Source: CAYOBW01 sp964402115 (lineage in GTDB: Bacteria; Verrucomicrobiota; Kiritimatiellia; UBA8416; CAYOBW01). Taken from it: a DNA stretch of 43,553 nt. Shown here in pieces: positions 26,501-41,500 of the stretch. The translations under genes and the position numbers were made by a program. Below the pieces are notes generated by a model. The model did not search any database and was not told the origin of the DNA. It worked only from the letters and a program-made list of their open reading frames with translations. The stretch lies in contig CAYOBW010000022.1 in NCBI GenBank assembly GCA_964402115.1, forward strand, positions 1 to 43,553, in the 5' to 3' direction. The stretch's first letter is position 1. Every line of letters starts with the position of its first letter.

Positions 26501-29500
26501 CCCGGACCAGCGCCCACGTGGCGGCGGGCGCCTCCGTCCAGGCAGACGGCAACGTCACGCTGGAAGCCCGGGGGACGCTGGCGACGACCATGATCGCCGG
26601 CGCGATCGGGGTCAGCGGCGGGTCTGCCGGCATTGGCGTCTCGAACGCGACGCTGTTGCACGCCGACTCCGTTCTGGCCTACGTGGGCGAGGGCGCCTCC
26701 GTGACCAGCCGGGGCGCGCAGGGATTGCGGGTCAGCGCGATCTCCAGCGAAGAGGTGATTGCCCTGGCCCTCGCCGCCGGCGCCGCGGATACGGCCGGCG
26801 TGGCGGGTTCGGCCGTCTTCTGCGAATTCGCCGAGACCACGCGCGCCTCCGTGGACCGGAACGCCACGGTGACCGCCGACAACGGGACCGCCGCGGGCAC
26901 TCCGGGCCTCGTGCTGAACGCCCGCGACGACACAATCATTGTCGGCGTGGCGGGGTCCCTCAGCGCGGCCGGTACGGCGGCCATTGGCCTGGGCGCCGAA
27001 GTGGGAGTCTTCAAGAAGACCACCGCGGCCTATCTCGACTCCGGCGTGACGGTCGAGGCCGAGGGTGACATCGCAGTTACGTCGTCGTCGAGCGTGGACA
27101 TCACCTCCGTGGCGGCCGGCGTGGGCGCGAGCGGGACGGTCAGCGTGGCGCTGGACGCCTCGGTGCATATCTTCGAGGTGCAGACCCGCGCCTTCATTGG
27201 GGACGATCCGGGCGACGCCACGCCCTCGGCGGGTCCCGGCCACGTCCACGCCCGGGGCACCGTGGTGATCGCGGCGGACGATAACACGGAAGCGGACAAG
27301 ATCGTGGGCGTGCTCGCCGTGTCCGGCACCGCGGGAGTCGGTGCGGCAGGAGGCGTGACCGTCACGAACAAGACGACCGAGGCGTTCATTGGCGACGGGG
27401 CATGGGTAACGGGCGATGGGGCCGGGGCCGGTTGCACCGTTCGGACGGGTGTGTACGTGCCCAGAATCGACACCACGGCCCCGAAGTTCGACCCCACGGG
27501 CTCCGTGAACTTCGACCCGACCCGGAAAGACACGACGATCGTGGACATTAACGCCAACACGATTAACGTGGGGTCCAATACATTCGAGACGGCTGACGAA
27601 GTCAAGTACACCGTCGGAGACGGCTGTTCGGCGATCGGCGGCCTGGCCGTCGGCGAGGACATCTCGTACTACGTCATTCGCACCGCCAATCGCGACAAGA
27701 TCAAACTGGCGGCCTCCCTGGCTGACGCGCAAGAGGGGAATGCGATAGACCTGACCAGCCCCGGCGCGGGAGCTCGGCACAGCCTTCGTCCGACGGTCAG
27801 TCACGCGGGCATTCAGTTGAACGACCTCAAGGCGATGCCGTCAAACGCCGGGGCCCTCTCCAGCGGGGGCGAGGTGAACGTGCCGATCCTGCCGGCGGCC
27901 GACGTGGACAAGAGCACGGACACGAACAACAACGGCAACAAGGAGGATGACAACGACCTTGACGTGTTCAGCACCGGCAAGCATCTCGTCGACCTGCAAA
28001 CCCGGTCCGGGTTCCGTGGCGTGGCGCTGGCCGCCACCAACCGCGACGACATTGCCTGCTTCACGGTAAGCGTGGCGGGCGGTACGGCGGGCGTGGCGGT
28101 ATCGGCCGGAGTCAACGTCGTCAGCACGACCACGCGGGCGTTCATCGGCCAGAATGCGCTCGTGAACCAGGACCCGGCCGGGGCAACGGCCTCGCAGTCG
28201 GTGCTCGTGGCGGCCGGCAACAGTTTTCAGCACCTGGCCGTGGCGGGCGCGCTGGGGGTCGGCCAGGTGGGCGTGAGTCCGGCGGTGGATGTCACGGTGC
28301 TGTCGAATACCACCGAGGCGTCCATCCGGGCTGGAGCCGTGGTCAAGGCCAAGGGCGACGTCGCGGTGCGGGCGCAGGCGCGGGAGGGTATCGCCCTGAT
28401 CTCCTTCGGGATCGCCGCCGGCTACGTGGGCGTGGGCGGCGGGATTAACGTGCTCACCCTCTCCAACACCACCACCGCCTCCCTGGCCGGTACGGTCTCC
28501 GCGGGCGGTTCCGTGCTGGTGTTGGCGACCGACGATACCGACGTGGGCCTGATCGCGGGCGCCCTGGGCGCGGGCTTCGTCGGGGTCGGCGGGTCGGTGG
28601 GCGTTATCGTGATCGGCAAGCACACGCAGGCCTTCATCGCGGACGGCGCGCGGGTGGACGCGGCCGGCAACGGCGCCGGATTTGCGGACGTGTTGAACGG
28701 GACGCTGGCCACCAGCGGCGACGCGCCCGCCCTGGCGACGGTGCAGGGTGTCATTGTCCAGGCGCAGTCCAGTGAGGAGGTTTATCACCTGGCGCTTGCC
28801 GCCGGATTCGGCTTCGTGGGCGTTTCCGGCGGCATCGCGGTCACCCTGGTCGACTCGGATACGACCGCCACGATCGGCGCCGCGGCGATCAACCAAACGG
28901 CTGGCAACGCGGCCGCCGCGCAGAATCAGAGCGTCTACGTCGGCGCTTCCAACATCGTGCGCGTGACACCGGTCGCAGGCGCCGGCGCGGGGGGCTTGGT
29001 GGGGGTGAGCGGGGCCTTCAACATCGGCAGCGTCAAGAACGATATCACGGCCCGGATCGGCAACGGCGCCGTGGTCACCGCCAGGAAAGACGTGGCCGTC
29101 CATGCCGTTGGCGTCGCGAATCTCAGGCTATTCTCCATCAGTGCCGCCGGCGGCTTCGTGGGGGTGACCTCGTCGGCTTCGGTCTGGTCGCTCGGGAGCC
29201 AGATCGAGAAGAACTATTCGGACAACGACGGCAAGTCGGCCAGTGCGGTTTCGAATAGCGGACAGGAGCAGGATGGAGAGCCGATGAAGGCGGCCCAGGA
29301 CGAGGACGGCGCCCGGCAGGCTGGCGCCGCGCAGTCCATGGTGTCGGGTCTTCTGGGAGGCTTCCAGGCCGGGGCCGATCCGGACAGCAATCCGAGCATG
29401 ATTGCGGGGGCGGCAAGCGGCGCGGGCAGTCAGTTGTCGGCGGCGGGGCCCTCCCAGGCGAGTCTTGTCGGGGCGATCGACAGTGCCGCGCCGACCGCGG

Positions 29501-32500
29501 GCGCGGAAGCCGCCATCGCCGCCGGCGCCGTTGTGGTTGCCGGGGGCAATATTGAAGTCCGCGCCACGCAGCGGGTGAAGGTTGACACGTTTGTCGGCGG
29601 TTTCGGCGGCGGGTTCGTGGGCATTGGGGCTGCCGTCAACATCGTGGGGATCTCGGCCAATGCGACCGCGCATGCCGACGGGACGTTGTCCGCGGACGGC
29701 GAGGTGGGCGTTCGCGCGCTGTTGGACGAAGATGTCAAGGTCCTGACGCTTTCCGGCTCGGGCGGGGCCGTCGGGATCGGCGCCGCGGTGTTTGTCCTCT
29801 CGGAAACCAGCGTGGTGCACGCTTTCCTGGGGGACGGCGCGGTCGTGACGAACGCCGCGAGCGTCGTGGTCGAGGCCATAACCGATCAGATCCTCTACGC
29901 CGAGACCGGGCTCGCCAACACCGGCGCGGTCGGCATCGGCGCTTCCTTTGTGAAGATGGCGGTCGGCAACGACCACGCCGAGGACACGCTGGCCTATGTC
30001 GGCATGGGCGCGCGGATCGGGCAGGAACCAGGGAAATCGGTCGGCAGCCTGTCCGTCAAGGCGCAGTCGGACATCAGCGTGACGGCCAGGGCGGCCGCCA
30101 TCTCCGGCGGCATCGGCGCCAGCACGGCGAACTTCGATTTTGTGGACGTCACGCCCGAGGTCCACGCTTACGTTGCCAGTTCCGCGCGCGTGACGGTTTC
30201 CGGCAGCGTCACCGTAAACGCCCTGGCCCGGCCGAAAGTGCTGGCCGAGACACTGGGCGTCAATGCGGGCGCGCTTGCCGTCGGCGCGTCTCTCTCCCGC
30301 GCCAACGCCTCGCCACGCGTCACGGCAGCCGCGGGCGGCACGATCGCGGCCGGGAGTCTGTCCGTGACGGCGTCCCAGTCACCGCCGGCCAACGGCTACA
30401 GCGCCGAAGCCCGATCCACGGGGGCGGGCGGCGCCCTGATCGCCGTGTCCGGCACGCGGTCAGAGGCGGTGAATGGCGGATCCGTAAGCAGTTTCGTGGC
30501 TGACGACAGCACGCTCGACATCGTGGGCGCCACGACCGTCACGGCGAGCGGCGCCACCCGGCAGAAGGCCGATGCGGACAACAACGTGGGCGGCTTGGTC
30601 GCGGCGGGGATCAGCCACTCCATTGCCTCGTCAAGTACGACGACGGAGGCCTATCTTGGGCGGAACGTCGAACTGACGGGCGCGAGCCTGGTCGTTGTGG
30701 CGACCGGAACCGACGACAACTTCAGCGTCAGCACAGCCGGCAGCGGCGGCGCGTTTGCCGGCGCGTCGGCCAAGGCCGAGACGAACAACACCAGCACGAC
30801 GACCGCGAGGATCCTGGACGGCTCGGCCCTGTGGCCTATCGATTTGACGACCCGCGGCACCGGCGCGTTCCAACTCACGGCGGAACATACGGCCAAGTTC
30901 AACAGTCGGGTGAAGTCGCTCGCGGGCGGGTTGTTTTCCGCGGCCGGGGCGGAGACGGTTAACCGCGTCACTGCGACGGTCGAGGCCGACGTGGGCGCGC
31001 ATGTCGTCATCCGGGCGAAAGACCTGGCTATCGCAGCCGTCAACCATGTCCTGAAGGACTGGCTCGCCGAGTCCGAGTCGAACATCAACGGCACGGCGGG
31101 CGGATTCATGACCGGCGGCGGGGGCGACAGCACCACGACGATCGATTTGAGCACGCGGGTGACCATCGGCGACTGGGCGTCCCTGGATGTCCAGGGCAGT
31201 CTGTCCGCACCGGGCGACTTCATCCTGCTCGCCTTCAACGATATCGTGGCCAAGGACAAGGTCTCCCTCGCTTCGGGCGGGGCCATTGCCGGGTTGCTCG
31301 CCAAGAACAGCATCACGACGACCGGCGACCTGGCCCAGGTGCGGGTGGGCGCCAACGCCAGCCTGAGCACCAGCGGCGCGATGAACCTGTCCGCCCGCGG
31401 CCAGGGCGACATCGCAGCACCGGTGTACGCCGAGGCCTACGGCGCCGGCACCTACATCAACGCCAACGCGACGGCGGATATCCGTCCGCGCAACGAGATC
31501 ACGATCGGCAATAACGCCCTGGTGCACGCCGAGGGGGACTTGAACCTCTGCACAGGCATGGGGATCGACTTCGTGCGCGATGCTTTCACGATTGAGGCTC
31601 GCAGCGACACCTTTGCCGGCAGCGCGATCCCCCTGGGCGGCGTCAATTCCACCACGCTCCTCTTCACGGAAAACGTCATCACGGTCGCGACCGGGGCGCT
31701 GCTTGAGACGGCCGGGAACGCGCGACTCTTTGCCGAGCGCAACGGCTATGGCAAGCTCACCGGTTCGGCCAAGTCGGTGAGTTGGGTGAGCGAGTTGAAA
31801 GACGCCATCAACGGAGCCGCGGCCGAGGCGCTGACCCCGGCGAGCATTCATCAGGGCGCCCGCGCGACCGTGCGCGTCGATGGGACTATCCGCACGGGCA
31901 TTACCCGGCACAAGTCGCTCGAATTGAACGCCTGGGACCCCGTCACGGGCATGATCACGGGTTTCACGCAAACGGGAGGAGTGACCTTCTCCTGCACGCA
32001 AGAGCCGATGACCGGGGGGCTCTTCGAGGAACTGCGGAATGCCTGGGACCAGTTGGCCCTCTACGGATCGAGCAACGAGACGCTTCGGAGCTACTACCAA
32101 GCCGAAGTCGACCGCCTCAAGGCGCTGCTCGAAGCGGAGGGCTTGATCGATGATAATGGCTTGCCGGTCGAGCAGTTGGTTATCACCGTCTATGTCGATC
32201 CAATCCAGGCCGAGGCGGGGCGGATCGACATCCGCACCGACGAACTGCTGGGCGCCGGAACGTTCGAGGCGCCAGGGGACGCCAGCGTCACCATCCTCAA
32301 CCACACGCCGGCGTTCCTCAAGATCAAGGGGATCGTCATTCCGGACTCGCACGGCGGCCTCTACCTGAACGGGGCGCCGGTGTCGAGCAACCCACTCGTC
32401 TTCGACGGTAACGTCTCGGCCGCCACCGGGCACAACGAAGTTCTTGTTCCAGGCACTTCCCCCATCATAGCCGCTGTCACCTCTTTTCATGAGCCGCTCC

Positions 32501-35500
32501 CGAACCCCGGCACGAGCACGCCGGTCGTCATGGTCACGAACGACTTCATCGCCGGGACTTTCCAGGCCGACGAGAAGACCGTGGTCTACCCCTGGCCGGA
32601 TATCGTGGTTATCGGCGACGTTTTGAATCTTGGCGGCGACGTGACCTTCCAGACGCATACCTCCGGCCAGGGCAGCGTCATCATCGAGGCCGCGGTCAGG
32701 GCCGCGAATCTATGGGTAACCGCCGGCGGGAGCACCTTCATCAAGGGGGTGACCGCCCTGACGGTCGGAGAGGCGCCGTACCTGACATGGGGCGGGGTGA
32801 CCACGGGTACGATCGAGGGCGACACCTCCCATACCCGTTACCCCGGCATTGCCGCTGCCAGTCCGCTGGGCTACAACGCGCTCCTGTCCCAGATCCCAAC
32901 CGATGTGACCACCTATGGGGATCGGATCTTCATCGACGCGCAGTACCTCAACGTCTGCGGCATCATGCAGAGCGGCCTCGACCATTACTCCTTGACTCTG
33001 GGTCAGGCGACGGTGAACGAGATCGCGACCTTCGGCGCATCCCAGAAGGGTCTGATTCCACTGACCAGCGTCAAGGCGCCGGGTTTCATCGCTCGCTACA
33101 ACACCACGACGGGCCAGATCGAACTGGATGAGGTGCGCGTATCCGGCGGCCGCATCGATCTGACGGCACGGGTTCTGAACACCGGCAACGGCGAGATTCG
33201 GGTGCTCGGCGGCCATGCCGATATCTCGATTACGAACAACACCTCTAACACGCTGGTGATCAACCGGATCGATGCCGCGCAGCCCGGGACGGGGACGTTG
33301 ATCGTCAAGGACAAGGCCCGGGGCACGGACGCGAATCCGTTCGTCACGATCTACCAGAAGGTCGACGGTGCGGTGACGAAGACCGAGGACGCGGGGGCGG
33401 GGCCGACGGTCACGTCGGTAGGGGATTTCTCGACTTACGCGCCGGCCGCGGGCTGGCGACACGGTTGGTCCATTGCCGTCAAGACCAAGGATGAGTACCA
33501 CCATGAGGAGTGGAACAGCACTTGGCTGGGCATCGACTGGCTTGCCAAGGATCCCGAGACCATCACGTGGGAAAGGCCGGTGTCGACGGAAGTCCCGGTG
33601 CTGGTGGAAGATAGCCCCTACTACTACCTCGATCCGGAACCGAGCACCAGGGACCTTCCCTACACCTACGATCGGCAGACGATTCTGGAGCGAGCCGCAG
33701 TGGCGGTCACACAGGAGATGGTGAGTTCCGACTGCTGGGGCGCGAAGACTTACTACGTCCACGTGGTGTGGGACAAAGCGAACCTGATACTCCACACCCA
33801 CACTATCGAAGCCGACCGTCCGATCGGTGTCCGCTTCATCGGCAAGACCGCGGGCAACGTCAGCATCGCCTCAACGGCCAACGTGATCCTGCGCGGTGCG
33901 GTCATGAATCCTTCGGGCGCGACGACGATTGCCTCCGGCGGTTCGATCGAGCAGACCGGGGAAGCGGCCTACGTGAGCGGCCGCCAGATCGAGTTGACGG
34001 CCGGGACGGGCATTGGCGTGAACCGTGCGATTGTGACCAACGTCACGGACGGCGCCGGCGCGAGCCTGAAGGCCACGACGACGCGCGGGGCAATCCGGAT
34101 CGACGAAATGACCGGCGACCTGCCCATCGACCGCGTGACCACCGGCCGCGACGGGCAGGGCTCCGGCGCGGATGTGGTCCTGTCCGGCCCCGGCGCCATC
34201 CGGGTTGCCCAGGCCAGCGACGGCGCCTGGTACGAGGGGCTCGTGCAGGCGGGGGGCATCACGCTGACGGCCCGGAACGGTGGAATCGGCGACGACCGGG
34301 AGCACCCGCTGGTGCTCGATTCCGGTGCGCTCCTGAAGGACCGCGTGTCGGCCTCCGCGACGGGCGACATCTACCTGAAGGAGAAGACCGGTGACCTGCG
34401 GTTGTTCAAGGTGGCGTCGGCCGAGGGCGACGTCTACATCCACGTCGCCGCGGGCGGCATCGTGGACGTCAACACGACTGAGCAGCTGGACGAGCGCACG
34501 TATGAAGTTCTGAAGAATGGCCTGTGGAAAGCCCTGCGCCTGACGGACGGTACGGGCGCCCAGGCCAAGATCAATGACGCGATTGCCACCTTCTCCAGCC
34601 TTAAGGAGCAGGAATACCGGCAATACTGGGTCTACCGCAACACCCAACCCGATCCTGCGGTCTACGATGCGAACTTTGCCGTGGCGCTTTTCCCCGCCGA
34701 AGAGACGTACTACCGGGACGTGCTCGGCTACGACGCCGCCGGCATCGCGACCCTGGCGCAGAAGCGGACCGCCGAGTACCATACCCTCCACGCCCAATAC
34801 GGCGCGCAGGGCAACAGCTACAACCGGAGTTGGAAGTATACCCCTAGTACCGCTGAAGCGAATGCCGTCAAGGCCACGATCCATGTCTACACCGAGAACG
34901 AGTTGCTCATGGCGATGAACTCCGGGTTGCTGAAGCCCGTGGCCAAGACGCAGACCAACATCGAGGATCCGAACGTTGTGGGCGTCAACGTGACGCTCGT
35001 CACGTCGGGCAACGTGGGAACGGCCGCCGGCCAGGAAGTGATCGACGTGTCGGGCAGCTCCCAGAAGGTCACGGACGCTCAGCGCGTGGCGCTGGCCGCG
35101 GCGGAGCGCGGGGACGTGGCTTTCCTGGGCACGCCCACGACCGCAACGGTCAGCTTCATGGCCGGCGCCCGGCCGACGATCACCCGCAGTGCCGGTAGTT
35201 GGCTGGCGGACGGCTTCGTTGCCGGGATGCGCATTCGCATCGCAGGCTACTCGCGCAACGCCGACGCCGGAGGCGGCCAGGTCTACTACATCGATCAGGT
35301 GTCCGCCGCGACAATCACCCTGGAGGCGGGCTTAACGGTCGAGGCCGAAACCGGTCGAACCGTGACGATCACGCCGGAGATCGTCGACCCGCTGGCGCCC
35401 GGCGTGCAGATCGCCAAGATCGTCATTGACCGGCGCGAGGACGTCGACCTGGAGGCGCCCGCCCGCATCCGGGTGGAGGCGGGTGGCGATGCATACATCG

Positions 35501-38500
35501 GCTCCGAAGGCGACATGCACATCGAGGCCGTCAGGGCCGGCGGCAAGGTCCGCATCAAGGGCGCCGGCGGGGTCTACAACTGGTCAACCACGGGCGCCGC
35601 CGTGGTGAGCGGTGACCTCATTATTGAAGCGGGCGGGGCCGAGATCGGGCGGGAGGCGCCGGCGGGGGACGACCGGGGCTGGTTTGTCACGGACCTGATC
35701 GGGACGGCAACGCTGACCGCCCGCGCGGTCGGCAACATCCGCCTCGCGGAGCACAACGACACGAACACCGCGGGCACGCTGTACGTGGCCGGCATATACT
35801 CCCAAACGGGCAGCGTCCACCTGCGGGCGGACGGCTCGATCATCGATGGGCTTGTGGACGAGTTCGCCAAGATCCAGGCCAACGAAGTGGAACTGACCGC
35901 CACCAGCGGCGGGATTGGCTCGCCGATGCACTACCTGCACCTGGACGTGGTCGGGAGCGGCACCCTTACGGCCGGCGCTCCGGGCGCCATCCGGATTGCC
36001 GAGACCGAAGGCAACCTGAACGTCCGGAAGATCGAGTCGCTGGCCAACGACGTTGACCTGAAGGCCCAGTTCGCGATTCTCGATGCGACAGACACGCCGG
36101 CCGCCGACGTCATCGGCAACAACATTGCCCTGACGGCGACGCTCGGGACGATTGGCATGACCGGCAACGACCTGGATATCGAGAGCGCCGCGCATGGGGC
36201 CGGGTTGCTCACCTCGTCCAGCTTCCTCAACTCCTATCTGGTCGAAGTGTCTGGCGATCTGAGCCTCGACACGGTCAGCGCCGGCGCGGATTACACGGCC
36301 TTTGTCGCGGCCCCGGACGGCAGTATCCTGAACGGCCGTTCCAGCGGGCCCAACGTGCTTTCAGGCAGGGTGTACCTCGTGGCGAAACTGGACATCGGCC
36401 GCGGCGACAAGCCACTCTCGACGCTGGTGGGCAAGCTCGAAGGCAAGGCGATTCTCGGCAGCGTCTCCATCTGGAACAACGGCGCGCTTACCGAAGGCGG
36501 GGTGATTGAGAGTGGCGAGCCGGGAATCGTCTCCGAAGGGACCGTGACCGTGACAGCGGCGGGTCCGATCACGGTGACCGAAGACATCGTCGCTGGCGGG
36601 GCCATCACGGTGACCGCTACCGACGAGGCCGGGGCCGGGGATGACCTCGCCGTGCTGAGCGGCACCACGATCCGGTCCGCGCGCGCCGCCGTCACCCTGC
36701 GGGCCGGGGATAACCTGACCGTCCAACCCGGCGCCATCATCGAGTCGCCTGTGGCCGTGTTGCTGGCTGGCGACTACGCCAGCGCGGACCCCGAGGGCGG
36801 CATCGTTACGATCCGCGCTTTGCCCACCGCGCCCGCGATTACCGTCACGGGCGGCGCCGATGCCGACGTTCTGGTCCTTTCGATCCCGGCCCCGACCGAT
36901 GCGCTGGTGCGCGACATTCAAGTTCTCTGCGGCGCGGGCGCCGACGTCGTGGAGGCCACCGGCAGCGGCCTGGCGATGACGATTCACGGCGAGGACGGAA
37001 ACGACTCGATCCGCTGCGGGGAGGGCGGCCCCACCGTGGATGGCGGCGCCGGGGACGATTCGATCTGGGGCGGTCCCGGCGGCGACATCCTGCGCGGCGG
37101 CGTTGGCAACGACTTCGTGGACGGCCGGGCCGGCGACGACTGGATTGACGGCGAGGACGGCAACGATACGCTTTATGGCGGGGCAGGGAACGACCGGCTT
37201 GACGGCGGGGCGGACGCCGACATCCTGGATGGCGGGATCGGCGCCGACATCCTGGACGGCGGGATCGGTGACGACGAGATCTTCGGCGGAGGCGGAGCAG
37301 GGGATTTGCTTCGGGGTGCCGAGGGAGACGACATGCTCCGCGGCTCGGACGACGGCGCCGACCTGATTTTCGGCGGCGCGGGCCGGGACCGTATCTATGG
37401 CAACGGCGGCAACGACACCCTCTACGGCGACGCCGGCGACGACCTCATGGACGGCGGGGCCGGGGACGACCTCATCGAGGGCGGCGCCGGCAGCGACCTG
37501 ATCCTCGGCGGCGTCGATCATGACACGATCTACGGGCACAGCCAGAGCGGCGCCGGCGACGATAGTGCCGTGGACTACCTCTACGGTGACTGCGGGACGA
37601 ACGGTAACGAGCCGGGCTCGGGGCGTGACCGCCTGTACGGGCAGGGCGGCAACGACCTCCTGTTTGGTGAGGGTGGCGACGACTACATAGAGGCGGGAGG
37701 GGGAACCCTCGATCTTGTGGACTACGGATCGGGCGAAGGCGCGAATCCGGCCGACTTCGCGAATCCGCCGCCGACTCCGGATCCGGCTGAGGCCATGCCA
37801 ACCGCCGACCCGCGCGCCGTGGACACGCTGCCGCAGGGACCCGTGTACCGCGGCTGGTGGGGCGAGATTGCGGGGTCGGCGACCGGCAATGGTCTCAGCG
37901 GCGGCGCCGGTGTGGCGAAGGATCCGGCCGTGGCCATCGACGCCGCCGGCGTGCGCTATGTGACCTGGGCGGATGACCGTAACGGGAATTGGGAGATCTA
38001 CGTCGCGCGGGAGGGGGCTGCCGGCTGGGAGATGCTCGGCGGCAGCGCCCAGGGCGGCGGCGTCAGCGGCACATCGGGCGATTCCATGTGCCCCGCGCTT
38101 ACGATTGACGCCGCCGGCGCGCCGGTCGTGGCGTGGACCGAACGGAACGGCGCGGCGACGAACATCCGCGTGGCGCGGTTCAGCGGCGGCGTCTGGACGG
38201 CGTTGGGCAACTCGCTGTCCGCGGGCGGCGTGAGTCAAACGGGTACCGCGGAGCGCGTCAGGCTCGTCATTGCGGCGGGCGCGGTTGCCGTCGCCTGGCT
38301 GGATACCGCTTCAGGAAAAGCGCAGGTTCGGGTCCGGCGCTTTGACGGCGCGAACTGGGTGGCGCTGGGCGGCGGAACCGTCACGAGTGCGGCCCAGGGG
38401 GTTTCCGGCTACGCCCTTGCCACCGACGGCACGAAGATCGCCGTCGTCTGGAGCGAGATGCACGGCTCCCTTTCCGAAATCTACGCCAGGGAATACGCCG

Positions 38501-41500
38501 GTTCCGCGTGGCTGGGGTTGGCCGGGTCGGAGGCGGGCGGCGGGATCTCCCAGACGACGCGCGGCGGTGACGAGCCAAGCGCAGCCTACCTGGCGGGTCA
38601 GTTGTTCGTGGCCTGGCGCGATCTGGGCGGGGATTTCGGGCAGATCTATGCGAAGCGGCACGACGGCGCGGCGTGGGTCGAAGCGGGCGGCGGGGCGGCC
38701 CAGGGCGGCGGCATCAGCGCCAGCGTATGGGGCGCGGCGTTACCTCAACTCGCCGCGGGGAGCGGCCGGCTCTACCTCGCGTGGGCGGACCGGAGCGCCG
38801 CCAGCAGTCCCGCTGACCTTTTCGTCAAAACGTGGGATGGCGCCGGCTTTGTCGAACAACTTCCCGGCGATGCTTCCGGCGTGGGGCTCAGTTGCTCGAC
38901 CCGGGCGCCGGAGGCCCTCGCGTTCGCGGTGGACCCGGCGGGCCGGCCGACGATCGCCTGGATGGCGCGCAACGCGGGATTGCCGCAGGTCTACCTGCGG
39001 AGCGTCACGCAACAGGCGCAGCGCGTGTTCGCGGTCGCGCCGGGCACGGACATCCAGAGCGTTTTGGACGCGAACGATCTTGGACCGGGCGATGTCGTCA
39101 CGCTGCAATCAGGCACGTATGCCGGCTTCACGCTGCGCGCCGATGACGCCGGCGTGCTGATTCTCGGAGCCTCCGGGCCGGCCAGCGAGATTAGCGACGT
39201 CGTGACGGTGGAAGCCGGCGCCGGTGGCATTCTCCAGACGCTGCAGTTGACCAAAGGAGTGACCGCGGCTGCCGCCGACGGCCTCGCTATCGTCAACTGC
39301 ACGCTTGGCGCAGCCCTGACGCTGTCCGGCGGCGCCGACGTGCAGGTTCTTCACAACCAAATGGCCGGCAATGGCGACGGGATCCGCCTGACCGCCGCGG
39401 GGCAGGGTTTCATTGCCCACAATGACATCGGAGCCAGAAGCACGGGGATTGCAGTGGGCGCCGTCTTCACCGGAGCGATCCGCGACAACGATGTGCACGA
39501 CGCCGCCACGGGCGTGGCGTACGGAGCGGCCGCCACGCTTGGCGGCAACCGGATTCACAACTGCACGACCGGCATCGTCGTCACGGCCGCGGGGGAAGCC
39601 GCCGGCCTCGGCTTCGTCGGCAGCGCCGAGCCCAATGACGTCTACGGCTGCACGGTTGGCGTGAATCTCGCCGCGGGCGCCCGAATGCGCGGACAGCACA
39701 TCTACGGCAACGCGACCGGCGTGACCGGAACCGGTGTGCTGGGCGGCAACGAGTTCGAAACGGCCAACCTCATCGAGGGCAACACGACCGGCGTCAACTT
39801 CACCGGCACGATCCAGTTCAACCGCATCGCCGGCAACGGCACGGGAATCGCCGCCAACAACGGGCAGGTCATCGTCCACAACCTGATCTACAAGAACACG
39901 CTGGCGGCGGTGTCCGTCAAGGGCAAGGCGGGGGTCCTGATCGTCAGCAACACGATCTATGCGCCGCAGGGAGACGGTCTGCGCCTCGAGTCGGCCGCGA
40001 GCAACGTCGAGGTGCGCGACAACATCGTCTGGGCGGAAAGCGGCTACGACCTGTACGTCGCCAACGACAGCCAAGTCGGATTCTTCAGCGACTACAACGA
40101 TCTCTACGCCTCGGGCAGCGGGAAGGTGGCCTACTGGACCAGGGACTTCACGGACATCCTCGACGTCCAGGCGGATGTGGCGCTGTTCGATCTGCACTCG
40201 ATCGGCCGCACCGCGGTCAACCCGTCTTGGGCCGAGCCGCGATTCTACAGCCGGGCGCGGGACGACTACCGGGTGTTCGCGCTCGTGGCCGGGCAGCGGT
40301 TCTCGAGTCCGACGGTGGACAGCGCCGATCCGCTGACCGACACCGGCTTGCCCGCGTCCTACGTCAACCTGCTGACCAATCCGGGCTTCGAGGCGGGGCT
40401 GAGCGGTTGGACCGTGAACCTGAACGCCGCCACGCAGAGCGGCAGCCCGGCTCCGTTCGAGGGCGCGAAGTACTTCTCCCCCGGCAGCGTCCAGGGCGGC
40501 TTTGCCCAGCAGACGGTGAACCTGGCGGCGGCGGGCTTCAGCGTGGCGGCGCTCGACTCGCTGGATCTGGTGGCGGTGTTCGGCGGGCGGCTGCGCGGGG
40601 CGGACGCGACGGCGCCGGACAGCGGCCGGGTTGTCCTGGTCTTCCTCGACGGCACGGGCTCGGAGCTGGGGCGCTGCGAAGGCGGGGAGGTGACCGTCAC
40701 GGAGCGTTGGGCGCTCTCCGGCGACCGGGTGCACCTGCCGTTCGGGACGCGCCAGGTCCGGTTCGAGTTCCAGGCCGCCCGCGCCGGCGGCACGGCTAAC
40801 GAAGCGTTCCTGGACGGCGCCTTCCTGTACGTCCAGGCGGACACGGTGGCCCCCGATCAGGGCGCCTTCGGGAATACCGCGGCGGCGGAGGCCGCCCCGT
40901 TGACTGCGCCGCACGTGGCCGTGCGCTTCCCCGATCTTTACACGGACTGGGAGGACGGCAAGCCGTACGCGATCCGCTGGGACTCCTACGGCAATGACAG
41001 CGATTCGGCGGTGCGCATCGATCTCTATCGCGACAGCGCCGGCGGGCCGGAATTCGCGATCACGCTCGCCGCCGCGCTCGAAGACAGCGGCACGTTCACC
41101 TGGATTCCGGCCAACACGGGCATCGCCGCGGGGACCCATGGGCTGAGGATCCAGGTTTCGCTGGTGGGGAATACCCTGGTCCTCGATCGCGCGCAGGAGC
41201 CGTTTGCCGTCCCCGAAAACACGAATACGTTCTATGTGAACGACCAGGCGCTCGACGGGGATGAATACACCTCCGCCGTGGGGAGCAATCGCAACACGGG
41301 CAAGACGAGCGACGCGCCCAAGCCGAACCCGTGGAACGTCTTCCACCTCTATGCGCTGGGGCCGGCGCAGCAGGTCTTGGTCGACACCGGCGTCTACCCG
41401 CTCATCCATCCGCTGCTGTTCTCGGGCACGGTCGGCATGGGCGACGACGAAGGTTTCAGCCTGACCGGTCCGACGGGGGCTGGGCGCGAGGCGGTGCTGC

